Assembly: GCA_963708775.1 (NCBI GenBank)
Contig: CAVPTI010000002.1
Location: 124,001-188,000 of the forward strand
Direction: 5' to 3'
Length of the DNA: 64,000 nt
From: JAGVSR01 sp963708775
Lineage (GTDB): Bacteria; Pseudomonadota; Alphaproteobacteria; Rhizobiales; Hyphomicrobiaceae
How positions within the stretch are numbered: the first letter of the stretch is position 1; every line of letters starts with the position of its first letter. The position numbers and the translations under genes are program-made. The notes beneath the pieces were generated by a model. The model saw only the letters and a program-made list of their open reading frames with translations, ran no database searches and was not told the DNA's origin. This document shows positions 7,693 to 16,393 of the stretch, piece after piece.

Positions 7693-8385
7693 ATGACCGA
7701 GGATCAGATTGCCATCGCGCTCAATCTCGGCTCTGCATGGGCCGCCGGCAGTGTGATCGGGCTGGAGCGCAGTCACCACGGGCGGCCGGCAGGATTTCGA
7801 ACGCATGCGCTGGTGTGTCTTGCGTCAGCGCTGCTCATGGTCGTCACATCCCATCAGTGGACATGGATTGGATCCGTGCCGATGGATACGGTGCGGACGG
7901 ACCCGACCCGCATTGCCCAGGGAATTATGACTGGCATCGGGTTTTTAGGTGCCGGCGTCATATTCAAGGATGGCTTGTCCGTTCGGGGGCTCACCACCGC
8001 CGCATCCATCTGGATCACGTCGGCGATCGGCATCCTCTATGGCGTGGGCATGTTCTATCCTGCCATTCTGGCGACCGTCGCGACGATTGGGACGCTCGCT
8101 GTGTTCCGCCACATTGAGGCGGCTCTGCCGAGCAATAGTTTCGCGGTTCTCGTGTTGCGATTTCCAAGCGATCGCGTGCCGCCTGAAAGCGCGACACGTG
8201 CGCTGATCGAGGGGCAAGGGTTCTCGATCGCGGACGTCTCCTATCGGTACGACAAAGGCGATGGGTTTTTCGAGTACCGGATGAGGATCAAAACGGCGGC
8301 AGACGATGGCTTGGAAGCACTTGCTGCAAGCCTGCGCGGCCGCGACGACGTAACCGCATTCAAGCTTTCGCCCGCTGGGGTCTGA
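7693..8385 (+). CDS. mgtC: MgtC/SapB family membrane protein
   Basis: An intact 230-residue protein. The N-terminal membrane domain carries the family signature GLERSHHGRPAGFRTHALV, followed by GIMTGIGFLGAGVIFKDG and GLTTAASIWITSAIG; after about five helices comes a C-terminal ACT-like soluble domain from about residue 150. MgtC proteins support growth at low Mg2+ and, in pathogens, survival in macrophages, partly by restraining the F-ATPase. ATG 693 of the kilobase was chosen because GGAGAGG lies about six bases upstream. The gene stands alone behind a leader with a small reading frame and terminator, which suggests attenuation control, and is followed by a bidirectional terminator. Confidence 0.9.
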   Translation: MTEDQIAIALNLGSAWAAGSVIGLERSHHGRPAGFRTHALVCLASALLMVVTSHQWTWIGSVPMDTVRTDPTRIAQGIMTGIGFLGAGVIFKDGLSVRGLTTAASIWITSAIGILYGVGMFYPAILATVATIGTLAVFRHIEAALPSNSFAVLVLRFPSDRVPPESATRALIEGQGFSIADVSYRYDKGDGFFEYRMRIKTAADDGLEALAASLRGRDDVTAFKLSPAGV

Positions 8386-8387
8386 AG

Positions 8388-8426
8388 ACAAAAAGCCCTG
8401 CGGTACGCTTTGCACCGCAGGGCTTC
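8388..8426. terminator. Bidirectional terminator between mgtC and rplI
   Basis: AAGCCCTGCGGT (8393-8404) and ACCGCAGGGCTT (8414-8425) form a perfect 12-bp stem with a nine-base loop. The A-run on the left serves as a T-run for leftward transcription of the ribosomal operon; CTTCTC follows on the right. Confidence 0.85.
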
Positions 8427-8449
8427 TCAGCAGCTGTGAGAGACGGGGA

Positions 8450-9031
8450 TCAGGCTTCCTCGGCTTCGTCCTCGTCCTTGGGGGCAGCACCTTCCTCGAA
8501 CATGTCTTCCGAGTAGGTTTCGATGTCGAGCTTCTCGTCCTTGATGACAGTGACGTTCTCTCCGCGGGCCTGACGGTCGGCTTCTTCCTGCGAGCGGGCG
8601 ACGTTGATCTGGACGGCAACCAGCACTTCCGGATGCAGCTGGACCTTGGCGCCATGGACGCCGAGGGTCTTGATCGGCTTGTCGATCACGATCTGGTTGC
8701 GATCGACCGTGAAGCCGCCGGTGGTGACGACTTCCGCGATGTCGCGGGTCGAAACGGAGCCATAGAGCTGTCCCGTGTCACCGGCGGAGCGAATGGCGAC
8801 GAAGGTCTGGCCTTCGAGCTTGGCGGAGACGGCTTCGGCTTCCTTCTTGAGTTCGAGATTGTTGGCTTCGAGCTGTGAGCGCTGGCCTTCGAACTTGGCG
8901 AGGTTTTCCTTGGTGGCGCGCAGAGCCCGCTTTTGCGGCAGCAGGTAGTTGCGGGCAAAGCCGTCCTTGACGTTGACGACATCGCCCATCTGGCCGATGC
9001 GGCCGACGCGCTGGAGGAGAATGACTTGCAT
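8450..9031 (-). CDS. rplI: 50S ribosomal protein L9
   Basis: A 193-residue L9 with the conserved N-terminus MQVILLQRVGRIGQMGDVV, NVKDGFARNYLLPQKRA, a long connecting helix and the C-terminal domain containing FVAIRSAGDTGQLYGSVS. L9 binds 23S rRNA at the base of the L1 stalk and helps keep the reading frame. As in other alphaproteobacteria, the C-terminus has an acidic tail (EEGAAPKDEDEAEEA) beyond the E. coli length. The frame is intact. It is the last gene of rpsF-rpsR-DUF2232-rplI and ends next to a strong terminator. Confidence 0.97.
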   Translation of the reverse strand: MQVILLQRVGRIGQMGDVVNVKDGFARNYLLPQKRALRATKENLAKFEGQRSQLEANNLELKKEAEAVSAKLEGQTFVAIRSAGDTGQLYGSVSTRDIAEVVTTGGFTVDRNQIVIDKPIKTLGVHGAKVQLHPEVLVAVQINVARSQEEADRQARGENVTVIKDEKLDIETYSEDMFEEGAAPKDEDEAEEA

Positions 9032-9085
9032 GGTCGTGATCCTTTTCGTTGAGCGTTTGAGAGTTGAATGGTGATGCGGATGAAA

Positions 9086-10074
9086 TCAGGTGGACACCGG
9101 TGCCGGAGGCGGCGGTGGGCCTGAAGGGAAGGCGCGCTCGCGCAGCCGCAGCGGACGTTCCGCCAGACCGACGAGGGCAATGAGAACGGCGATCCAGACG
9201 GCAACGACGAGGAGCCCGATGTAGAGCACCCAAAGGCCGAACGGCCGCCAGGGCTTGGCTCGCGTCACATAGTGGATGACGGCCAGGCCCGCGAAAACGT
9301 AGGCGAGAAAGAAAGCCCCCAGGAACGACGTGCCGACCGCGCCTGCGATGCCCTTGGCTCCGGCACCGAGCATCGCCGCGAGCAGCATCAAGGCGGTGCC
9401 GGGCGGGAACTCCATCGCTGAAATATCGGGCCAGGGACGCTGCAGCTGGCCGGCTGCGAGCGTGATGCGACCCGCGAGCCAGAGATTGAATACAAGTGCT
9501 GTCAGCCAGGAGACGGCGGACGCGGCCGGCATCACGGCGACCATGATGTTGGTCATCGTCTCGAGCTGCTGATCATCGAGTGGCGTTCCGCTCGCGGTGG
9601 GCGGCATGTTGGTTTTGATCGTCTCGCCCAGATACTGCTTCAGGCCCGTCCGCAGCTCTTCGAAATCCTGTCCGATGATGAGCAGGACGAGCAGGGTGAT
9701 CGTGCCGGCCATGACGGCGGCCCAGAGGACGAGGCGCCCGACGGGGTAGTATTCCGTAATGGCGGTCTCGGCGCCGTCCGGCTGGTAGGGGCGGTTAAGA
9801 AGCGCAAGATATGTGAGGACGACCGCAGGCAGGATCTGCGTCAGGCCATAGATACCGGCAACCTGCAGTCCGGCGACCGCCGCGACGATGCCGATACTCG
9901 CTGACCGGCCACGCCCGCGAACCGCCAGCCCCAGCCCAGGCCCGCGAGGAAGATCGGCAGCGACGTGAGCAGGAACAGGACGTAGCGCATGAGCATCGGA
10001 CCGGTCGTGGCGGAGGCGAACACCACCGCCGACACGAGGCCGAGCAACACAGCAATGAGCAGTTGATTGCGCAT
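9086..10074 (-). CDS. DUF2232 multi-pass membrane protein (one frameshift)
   Basis: The repaired protein is ~330 residues with about eight hydrophobic segments. It begins MRNQLLIAVLLGLVSAVVF and the downstream half, in the next frame, contains IGIVAAVAGLQVAGIYGL and PGTALMLLAAMLGAGAKG. One base appears to be missing near 9900-9905, between FAGVAG and SASIGIV. DUF2232 proteins sit between rpsR and rplI in many alphaproteobacteria; their role is unknown, although the fixed place in a ribosomal protein operon suggests a housekeeping function. The C-terminus is a Pro-rich tail (PSGPPPPPAPVST). The intergenic stretch before it carries two palindromic elements. Confidence 0.8.
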
Positions 10075-10149
10075 CGGATCCCAGCTGTCCCGCTTTCGCG
10101 GTTAGGGTGCTGTCCGGCTTCCGCCGCGCACCCAACCCTTCTTTCGCTC

Positions 10150-10192
10150 GGCCCCATCCGACTCGCCTATCGGCGAGCCGGCCGGATGGGCC
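10150..10192. repeat. Nested palindromic element, copy 1
   Basis: Outer stem GGCC(C)CATCCG / CGGATGGGCC with one bulged C, a single unpaired A, inner stem CTCGCC / GGCGAG with a TATC loop, then an unpaired CCGGC on the 3' side only. The same layout recurs at 10200-10241 and at 36601-36641, with the stems changed in a compensatory way. Confidence 0.6.
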
Positions 10193-10199
10193 AGGAATT

Positions 10200-10241
10200 G
10201 CCTCGACCAACTCGCCTTGCGGCGCACCGGCCGGTCGAGGC
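10200..10241. repeat. Nested palindromic element, copy 2
   Basis: Outer stem GCCTCGACC / GGTCGAGGC (9 bp, perfect) differs in sequence from copy 1 but pairs fully. Inner stem is CTCGCC / GGCGCA with two mismatches and a TTGC loop, and CCGG again follows the inner stem. It ends four bases after the rpsR stop codon on the leftward strand. No T-run follows, so it is not a classical terminator. Confidence 0.55.
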
Positions 10242-10245
10242 GGTT

Positions 10246-10494
10246 TTACTTCAGAACGTAGGGCAGGAGGCCGAGGAAGCGGGCGCGCTTGATGGCCTTG
10301 GCCAGTTCGCGCTGCTTCTTGGCGGAGACTGCCGTGATGCGGCTCGGCACGATCTTGCCGCGCTCGGAGATGTAGCGGCCGAGAAGGCGCACGTCCTTGT
10401 AGTCGATCTTCGGCGCATGATCGCCCGAGAACGGGCAGGTCTTGCGGCGGCGATGGAACGGCCGGCGAGCGGCCAACTGCTGAATTTCAGCCAT
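10246..10494 (-). CDS. rpsR: 30S ribosomal protein S18
   Basis: An intact 82-residue S18, typical length. Signature residues include RRKTCPF, IDYKDVRLLGRYISERGKI and RITAVSAKKQRELAKAIKRA, then RFLGLLPY. S18 sits on the platform of the small subunit and binds cooperatively with S6, encoded three bases upstream. The two are co-transcribed with the DUF2232 gene and rplI. Just after its stop lie two tandem palindromic elements that could affect mRNA stability or differential expression of the downstream genes. Confidence 0.98.
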   Translation of the reverse strand: MAEIQQLAARRPFHRRRKTCPFSGDHAPKIDYKDVRLLGRYISERGKIVPSRITAVSAKKQRELAKAIKRARFLGLLPYVLK

Positions 10495-10497
10495 GGT

Positions 10498-11037
10498 TTA
10501 GCCCTCCGAGCCAGGGTTGTCGTTACGGGGCGGACGGGGCGGACGCGGACCGCGCGGGGCATCGCCGCCGTCACGGAAGCCGCCACCTTCACGCGGGGGA
10601 CGCGGGCGGAAGGTCGAGCCGCCTTCGCGGTCGCCGCCACGGAAACCGCCGCCACCACGCGGGCCACGATCGCCACGGTCGCCGCGATCGCCACGGTCAC
10701 CGCGCTCGTCGCGATCCTGCTTGCGCATCATCGCGGACGGCTCGGTCTCATGCTCTTCGACCTTGACGGTGATGAAGCGCAGGATGTCCGTCTGGATGCC
10801 CATGCGGCGCTCCATTTCGGTCACCGCGGCCGGGGGCGCGTCGATGTTGAGGAGCGAGAAGTGCGCCTTGCGGTTCTTCTTGATCTTGTAGGCGAGACCC
10901 TTGAGGCCCCAGTACTCGGACTTGGTGACCTTGCCGCCGCCTTCCGTGATGATGTCCGTGAATTCCTTGGTGAGCGTCTCAACCTGCTGGTTGGACACGT
11001 CCTGACGCGTCAGGAAAACATGCTCGTATAACGGCAT
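10498..11037 (-). CDS. rpsF: 30S ribosomal protein S6 with long RGG/RGD-rich C-terminal tail
   Basis: The first ~100 residues are canonical S6 (MPLYEHVFLTRQDVSNQQVE, GLKGLAYKIKKNRKAHFSLL, MERRMGIQTDILRFITVKVE). E. coli S6 has a short acidic, glutamate-rich tail; here residues ~112-179 instead form a low-complexity Arg/Gly/Asp/Pro tail with four GDR-G units (GDRGDRGDRGDRG), RGGGGFRGGDREGG and PPRPPRNDN. Alphaproteobacterial S6 proteins often have extended tails; RGG-type tails usually bind RNA. First gene of the operon. The repeated codons create a low-complexity DNA stretch at about 10620-10730. Confidence 0.97.
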   Translation of the reverse strand: MPLYEHVFLTRQDVSNQQVETLTKEFTDIITEGGGKVTKSEYWGLKGLAYKIKKNRKAHFSLLNIDAPPAAVTEMERRMGIQTDILRFITVKVEEHETEPSAMMRKQDRDERGDRGDRGDRGDRGPRGGGGFRGGDREGGSTFRPRPPREGGGFRDGGDAPRGPRPPRPPRNDNPGSEG

Positions 11038-11440
11038 GCATAGCCCCTTCTTTGCTTGGGTTCACACTCCGCAGGCGGGTGTGAAGCCGAGTTTTGACCC
11101 ACACTCGGTAAACCTGTGTGGGGCAGTTCCGTCGAACACGACTGTCGTGCAAACGGGTCATCCTCCGGCGCAAAGCCTCTGCTGAACCTGGAAGGGCCAA
11201 CAGGAACCCATGAGAGTGAAGACACTGGGAGACGGAACCCTGCGGTCCCTGCCGTGAGGATCAGCTTTCGCCAATACAACACGGTCCCCCGTTCAGCCTC
11301 CAACCGGAGCGGGTGACGAGGGGCCTTATACGCGAATTCGGACGTCGCGCAAGACGTGGCCGGCCTCTTGTTTGCGCGGAGGTCTCAGACGGGCTCGGCT
11401 CGCGTATAGACGTGGCGGATTGCTTACAGGAGGCGGCGAC
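11038..11440. other. Divergent upstream region of rpsF and ubiG
   Basis: No gene is supported. It must hold the rpsF operon promoter, and possibly an S6:S18-binding leader on the leftward strand, but I could not identify a conserved leader fold with confidence. AGGAGG at 11428-11433 is the ubiG ribosome-binding site. Confidence 0.45.
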
Positions 11441-12203
11441 GTGCTGCGCAAGGATGAACTGAAGACGGCAAAGCCGACGGCGGATGCCGCCGAGGTGGCG
11501 CGGTTTAATGCGTTGGCGGAGGAATGGTGGAAGCCGAACGGCGCCTTCAAGGTGGTGCATGCGTTCAACGCCTCCCGGATCGCCTACTTGTCACAGCAAC
11601 TCCCGGCGTTGTCGGGGCGGTGTCCGGTCCAGGCGCAGCCGCTTGCCGGTTTCAGGCTGCTCGATGCGGGCTGCGGTGCTGGGCTCGTGTCTGAGCCGAT
11701 GGCACGCCTTGGCGCGGAGGTCACCGGCATCGACGCTTCGGAGCGTAACGTCATGGTCGCCCGGCATCATGCCGAGCAGGCCGGCGTCGCCGTCGACCTA
11801 CCGACATGCGCTGCCGGAGGACCTGACGGCTGAAGTCGAGACGTTCGACATCGTGCTGTCGCTGGAGGTGGTCGAGCATGTGGCGGACGTTGGCGCCTTT
11901 CTGCAGGCCGTGGGTCGGCTGGTGAAGCCCGGCGGGCTGATGGTGATCGGGACGCTCAACCGCACACCGCAGTCGTATGTGAAGGCCATTGTTGGGGCCG
12001 AGTACGTGCTGCGCTGGCTTCCCCGTGGGACACACGACTGGGCGAAGTTCGTGCGGCCGGACGAAGTGCATCGTCACGTGGCACCGCTCGGGTTTGAGCC
12101 CGTCGAGATCAAGGGTGTGTCGCTCAATCCGCTCACGTTCCGGTGGAGTGTGGGCGACGACACGAGCGTCAATTATCTGCAGGTGCTTCGGCGCGCAGCG
12201 TAA
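11441..12203 (+). CDS. ubiG: Ubiquinone biosynthesis O-methyltransferase UbiG (one frameshift)
   Basis: The SAM-dependent enzyme that performs both O-methylations in ubiquinone synthesis. The class I methyltransferase motif LLDAGCGAGLVSEPMARLG and GAEVTGIDASE are followed, after removal of one extra C near 11797, by FDIVLSLEVVEHVADV, LVKPGGLMVIGTLNRT and the UbiG hallmark WLPRGTHDWAKFVRP. The repaired product is ~253 residues, as expected. A GTG start was chosen because a perfect AGGAGG lies seven bases upstream and the next residues (LRKDELKTAKPT) resemble a natural N-terminus. It is convergent with the antiporter gene, with six bases between stop codons. Confidence 0.9.
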
Positions 12204-12209
12204 GTGCCG

Positions 12210-13994
12210 CTAGTGGCCGATCACGATGTCGTCGGAGCTGGGTGCAAATTCCTGATCGGCGGCTGCGACGAGAATTGATTTGTCGGGCTTGATTGCGAGG
12301 ACGGGAACCCAGCGGGCGTCTTTGCTGGCCAGCAGTTGGCTCAAGTCGAACTTCGGCGTCAACTTGGTGGCGGTGAAACCCGCTTTATCGTCGCCGCGAG
12401 CGAATGCATTCAGCGTGGATTGGCTGGCAAGCAACGGACGTCCGCCGAGCGTGAATGCTGCTTCGGCTGCAATTCCCATTTTGCGGGGAGCGGGTGCGAG
12501 TTGGAACACGTTTCGACGGCCGAAGTCGAAGGCGTAGTCGTTGATGACGAGGGTGTTGTAGGCATCGTTGTCGGTGGCTGCGATTAGCGTGCCGTAGCTG
12601 CCGAAATCGACAGCGAATTCGGCGGTTTCTGAGAGGATTTCACCATAGTGAGTGGTGAGGCCCGCGGCGCGGGCGTCGCGCAATTCGTTCCAGTTGTTAT
12701 CGACGATCAGGACGGGAATTCCATGGTCCTTGAGCTTCAGGGCGAGGCCGACGCTCCAGGCACTGCCGCCAACAATCACGACGCCGTTGCGCTTGGCGGC
12801 CGCCAAACCGAGCCAACGGGCGAGGGGGCCGAGTGAGAAGCCATGCAGGACCACGGTGGTCATGACCATCGCGAAGGCAAGGCCGATCATCTCGCGCGAG
12901 CCATCGATGTAGAGCTCGGTGAGTTTGGCCGCGAAAAAGCCGGTGACGGCGATAGCGACAACGCCGCGCGGCGCGATCCAGCCCGTAAGGACACGCTCCT
13001 GCCAGGTGAGGCCGGAACCGATGGTGGCGAGAAGGATCGTGACCGGCCGGACGACGAACAGCATGACGCCGACGAATGCGGCGGCGCGCCAATCGAGCGC
13101 TTGAATGGTGCTCTTGTCGATGTTGGCGCTGAGCAACACGAACACCCCGGCCACGAGCAGGGTCGTGATGGTCTCCTTGAACCGGCGGATTTCGACGAGG
13201 TCGGTGAGATTGGAATTGGCGAGCGTAATGCCGAGCACGGTGACTGTGAGAAGTCCGCTTTCTTCCAGCACTTCCTGGGAGGCGACATAAGAGCCGAGCA
13301 CAACGACCAGCAGGACGGGGGCCTTCAAGTATTCGGGAACGTGACCGCCATTGAAAGCCCACACGACCGCGCGACCGGCCGCAATACCAAGACCGAGCGC
13401 AAACAGCAGCGCGGCCAGCGCATGCATGATGAGATCGGGGAGGGAGCCTCCTGATTGCGCGACGAGCAACGTCTCGAAGGCGATGACGGCGAACAGCGCG
13501 CCGACGGGATCGTTGACGATGGCCTCCCATCGCAGAAGCGACGCCGGACGTGGGGTGAGGTTCGATTGCCGCAGCAGCGGCATGATCACCGTGGGGCCAG
13601 TGACGACGAGGACGCCGCCCAGGATGACGGCGGCCGCGAACGGCAGGCCGGCCACGTAGTAACCGGCGGCGGTGTTGAGTATCCACGCCAGCGGGGCGCC
13701 AATCATCACAAGGCGGCGCACGGCGGTGGAGGTGTGACGGATCTCGTGGAAATTGAGCGTAAAGCCGCCTTCGAACAGGATGATCGCTACGGCCACCGCC
13801 ACCATCGGCTTGAATAGCTGGCCGAAATCCCGCTCTGGAATAAGGAAACCCGTGGCCGGTCCCATGATGAGGCCGGCGAGCGCGAGCAGCACGATACCGG
13901 GAACGCGAAAGCGCCACGCAATCCACTGAGACCCGATGCCGGCGAGCCCAACGGCAGCAATTTTGGCGATCAAGAGCTCCAAGGGTGGCTCCAA
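12210..13994 (-). CDS. CPA-type cation:proton antiporter with C-terminal TrkA-N domain
   Basis: An intact 594-residue protein. Residues ~1-400 form the Na+/H+ exchanger domain with about 12 helices, including ILFEGGFTLNFHEI and the conserved EAIVNDPVGALFAVI region carrying the ND pair, and TGWIAPRGVVAIAVTGF. The C-terminal third starts with a Rossmann-type nucleotide-binding segment (NGVVIVGGSAWSVGLALKLK, then VLIVDNNWNE) as in TrkA/RCK regulatory domains. Such proteins exchange Na+ or K+ for protons at the inner membrane and are gated by nucleotides. The ion cannot be decided from sequence. The gene stands alone between ubiG and the DUF808 gene. Confidence 0.88.
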   Translation of the reverse strand: MEPPLELLIAKIAAVGLAGIGSQWIAWRFRVPGIVLLALAGLIMGPATGFLIPERDFGQLFKPMVAVAVAIILFEGGFTLNFHEIRHTSTAVRRLVMIGAPLAWILNTAAGYYVAGLPFAAAVILGGVLVVTGPTVIMPLLRQSNLTPRPASLLRWEAIVNDPVGALFAVIAFETLLVAQSGGSLPDLIMHALAALLFALGLGIAAGRAVVWAFNGGHVPEYLKAPVLLVVVLGSYVASQEVLEESGLLTVTVLGITLANSNLTDLVEIRRFKETITTLLVAGVFVLLSANIDKSTIQALDWRAAAFVGVMLFVVRPVTILLATIGSGLTWQERVLTGWIAPRGVVAIAVTGFFAAKLTELYIDGSREMIGLAFAMVMTTVVLHGFSLGPLARWLGLAAAKRNGVVIVGGSAWSVGLALKLKDHGIPVLIVDNNWNELRDARAAGLTTHYGEILSETAEFAVDFGSYGTLIAATDNDAYNTLVINDYAFDFGRRNVFQLAPAPRKMGIAAEAAFTLGGRPLLASQSTLNAFARGDDKAGFTATKLTPKFDLSQLLASKDARWVPVLAIKPDKSILVAAADQEFAPSSDDIVIGH

Positions 13995-14195
13995 GGCTGA
14001 ATCGAATCACGAGGGCCGGGGCGGTCATCAATCCTGCGACGGGATGACAGATGCAACTGCGCCGGACCAACCCCGTTATGCAACGGAGCAGCCTTAGGGG
14101 GTCCCCCGATCTGTTGAGCGCTTGCGGGAGAAGGGCGGATCAGGTCAAAACGGGCGGTGCGCGGATGGCGCGCAGCGGCAGGGGAAATTTGGCGC

Positions 14196-15164
14196 ATGAG
14201 CGGCTTGCTTGCACTTCTCGATGACGTCGTTGCCCTCGCCAAGGTCGCCGCCACCACGATCGACGACGCGGCCGCTCAAGCCGGCAAAGCCGGTGCCAAG
14301 GCTGCGGGAATCGTGATCGACGATGCGGCCGTGACGCCGCGCTATGTCACGGGTCTCGCTGCCAAGCGCGAGTTGCCCATCATCGGTCGCATCGCGCTGG
14401 GTTCGCTGAAGAATAAGCTGCTGTTTCTTCTGCCTGCGGCGCTGATCCTGTCAAAGTTCGCGCCGTGGGCCATCACGCCTATCCTCATGTTGGGTGGCTT
14501 CTATCTCGCGTTCGAGGGCTACGAAAAAGTTCATCACATGCTCGTCCCCGAGACGAAGGACGTCACGGTGGTCGATGTCAAAGAGGGGACGCCAGAAGCG
14601 GCCAGGCTCGAAGATGAGCGCGTGGCGGGAGCGATCCGCACCGACTTCATACTCTCCGCCGAAATCATGGCGATCGCGCTCAACACGATCACGCCGCCAG
14701 ATGGGCCCCAGCCTGACCTGTGGACGCAAGGCGCGGTGTTGGCGGTGGTTGGCTTGTTCATCACCTTTCTCGTTTACGGCGCAGTGGCGTTGATCGTCAA
14801 AGCGGACGACGTGGGGGTTTGGCTGGTCAATCGAGGCGGCGTTCTCGCACCGGTTGGTCGAGGTCTCGTGAAGGGCATGCCGCCGTTCCTGAAGCTCTTG
14901 AGCTTTGTCGGCACAATTGCGATGCTCTGGGTCGGCGGCGGGATCCTGATCCACAGTCTGGCGATCTATGGTTTCGACGGTCCAGAGCATCTCATCCACA
15001 ACTGGTCTGAGGCCGTTCGTGCTGCTGTTCCCGTGGCATCCGGCTTCTGGGCTTGGCTGACCGGGACTCTCGCCTCGGCCGTGGTCGGTTTGGTCGCCGG
15101 CGGCATCACGGCCGTCGCGGTCGGTCTGGTGAAGCCCTTGTTCGGGGTGCGGGCCGCCCACTGA
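14196..15164 (+). CDS. DUF808 family inner-membrane protein (YedI-like)
   Basis: An intact 322-residue protein that begins MSGLLALLDDVVALAKVAA, continues with IDDAAVTPRYVTGLAAKREL and LGSLKNKLLFLLPAALIL, the conserved features of the DUF808/YedI family, and has about six membrane segments plus a cytoplasmic stretch. Function is unknown; it is a conserved inner-membrane protein in many proteobacteria. The ATG at 14196 matches the family start; an in-frame upstream ATG adds 13 residues that do not. It is transcribed away from the antiporter gene and is followed about 120 bases later by fabD. Confidence 0.85.
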   Translation: MSGLLALLDDVVALAKVAATTIDDAAAQAGKAGAKAAGIVIDDAAVTPRYVTGLAAKRELPIIGRIALGSLKNKLLFLLPAALILSKFAPWAITPILMLGGFYLAFEGYEKVHHMLVPETKDVTVVDVKEGTPEAARLEDERVAGAIRTDFILSAEIMAIALNTITPPDGPQPDLWTQGAVLAVVGLFITFLVYGAVALIVKADDVGVWLVNRGGVLAPVGRGLVKGMPPFLKLLSFVGTIAMLWVGGGILIHSLAIYGFDGPEHLIHNWSEAVRAAVPVASGFWAWLTGTLASAVVGLVAGGITAVAVGLVKPLFGVRAAH

Positions 15165-15289
15165 ATTCATGGAAATTAAAGTAGCTATGTCAGTGGGTAG
15201 TCATGCCTCCTTGACGCCGCTTCCCTGCATAGGGCATTGCCCGCGCCAGCAGGCGAGGGCGGCATAGCCGCAACGTGAGAGGCGCAACG

Positions 15290-16234
15290 ATGGCGATTGC
15301 ATTCGTGTTTCCGGGGCAGGGCAGCCAGGATGTGGGCATGGGGCGGGAACTGGCGGCGACATACAAGGACGCCGCCGACGTGTTCGCTGAGGTGGATGAG
15401 GCGCTGGGGCAGAAGCTCTCGGCCATCATGTGGGAGGGTCCAAAGGAGACCCTGACGCTCACGGAAAATGCCCAGCCGGCCCTCATGGCCGTTTCTATGG
15501 CGGTGATGCGAGTCCTGGAGCGCGAGAAGGGTTTCTCGCTCAAAGATAAGGTCCGGTTTGTCGCCGGGCATTCGCTCGGCGAGTATTCGGCGCTTGCGGC
15601 GGCTGGCGCGTTCTCCCTCGCCGATACGGCAAAGCTGTTGAAACTGCGCGGGCAGGCCATGCAGAAGGCCGTTCCCGTTGGCCAGGGCGCCATGACGGCG
15701 CTTCTGGGCGTGGGGATCGACGTGGCGCAGAAAGTTGCGGAAGCGGCGGCCCAGGGCGAGTGCTGCCAGGTGGCCAACGACAACGAACCCACGCAGGTCG
15801 TGCTGTCGGGGCATAAGACGGCGCTCGATCGCGTGCCGGAGGCGGGTAAGGCCTTTGGCGTGCGCCGCGCGATTCCGCTGCCCGTGTCAGCACCCTTCCA
15901 TTGCGCACTGATGCAGCCGGCCGCCGATGCGATGGCCGAAGCGCTTGCCAACGTGCAGGTGAACGCGCCGGTCGTGCCGCTCGTGGCGAACGTGCTGGCG
16001 GCGCCGATTTCCGATCCCGACGAGATCCGCAGGCGATTGGTTGAGCAGGTCACCGGCACGGTGCGTTGGCGCGAATGCGTGCAGTTCTTGGCAGCAAACG
16101 GCATTACCGAGGTGTACGAAATCGGCGCTGGCCGGGTGCTGTCAGGTCTCGTTGGCCGGATCGAGAAATCGGTCAAGGCGACGCCCATCGGCACGCCGGG
16201 CGACATCGAAGCGGTCATCGAGGCGCTGGCGTGA
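15290..16234 (+). CDS. fabD: Malonyl-CoA:ACP transacylase FabD
   Basis: An intact 314-residue transacylase that loads malonate onto the acyl carrier protein. Visible motifs are the N-terminal AFVFPGQGSQDVGMG, the active-site GHSLGEYSAL with the nucleophilic Ser, QEGQ-type ENAQPALMAVS, and SAPFHCALM with the catalytic His. The start was set at MAIAFVFPG because GAGAGG precedes it and homologues begin there. First gene of fabD-fabG-acpP-fabF-mltG, the standard fatty-acid cluster. Confidence 0.97.
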   Translation: MAIAFVFPGQGSQDVGMGRELAATYKDAADVFAEVDEALGQKLSAIMWEGPKETLTLTENAQPALMAVSMAVMRVLEREKGFSLKDKVRFVAGHSLGEYSALAAAGAFSLADTAKLLKLRGQAMQKAVPVGQGAMTALLGVGIDVAQKVAEAAAQGECCQVANDNEPTQVVLSGHKTALDRVPEAGKAFGVRRAIPLPVSAPFHCALMQPAADAMAEALANVQVNAPVVPLVANVLAAPISDPDEIRRRLVEQVTGTVRWRECVQFLAANGITEVYEIGAGRVLSGLVGRIEKSVKATPIGTPGDIEAVIEALA

Positions 16235-16393
16235 CCCGTCACCGCTCAGGCGTCCGTGGCGCCGCAGGGATGTGTCAGCCCTCTTGACGGGGGAAAGGGC
16301 GGGTTCCACAAGTCCGGCGCAACGGAACGACCCGATCTGCAACTCGGGCCCGAATCTGCAACTCGGGAAAGACACAACCCAGGGACGGCACTC

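Noticed and set aside
10200..10241. Palindrome after rpsR as an intrinsic terminator
   Set aside because: No T-run follows on the leftward strand and the DUF2232 and rplI genes downstream are normally co-transcribed.
12697..14070. 457-codon alternative frame over the cation antiporter
   Set aside because: Out-of-frame reading of an intact gene; Arg/His-rich composition.
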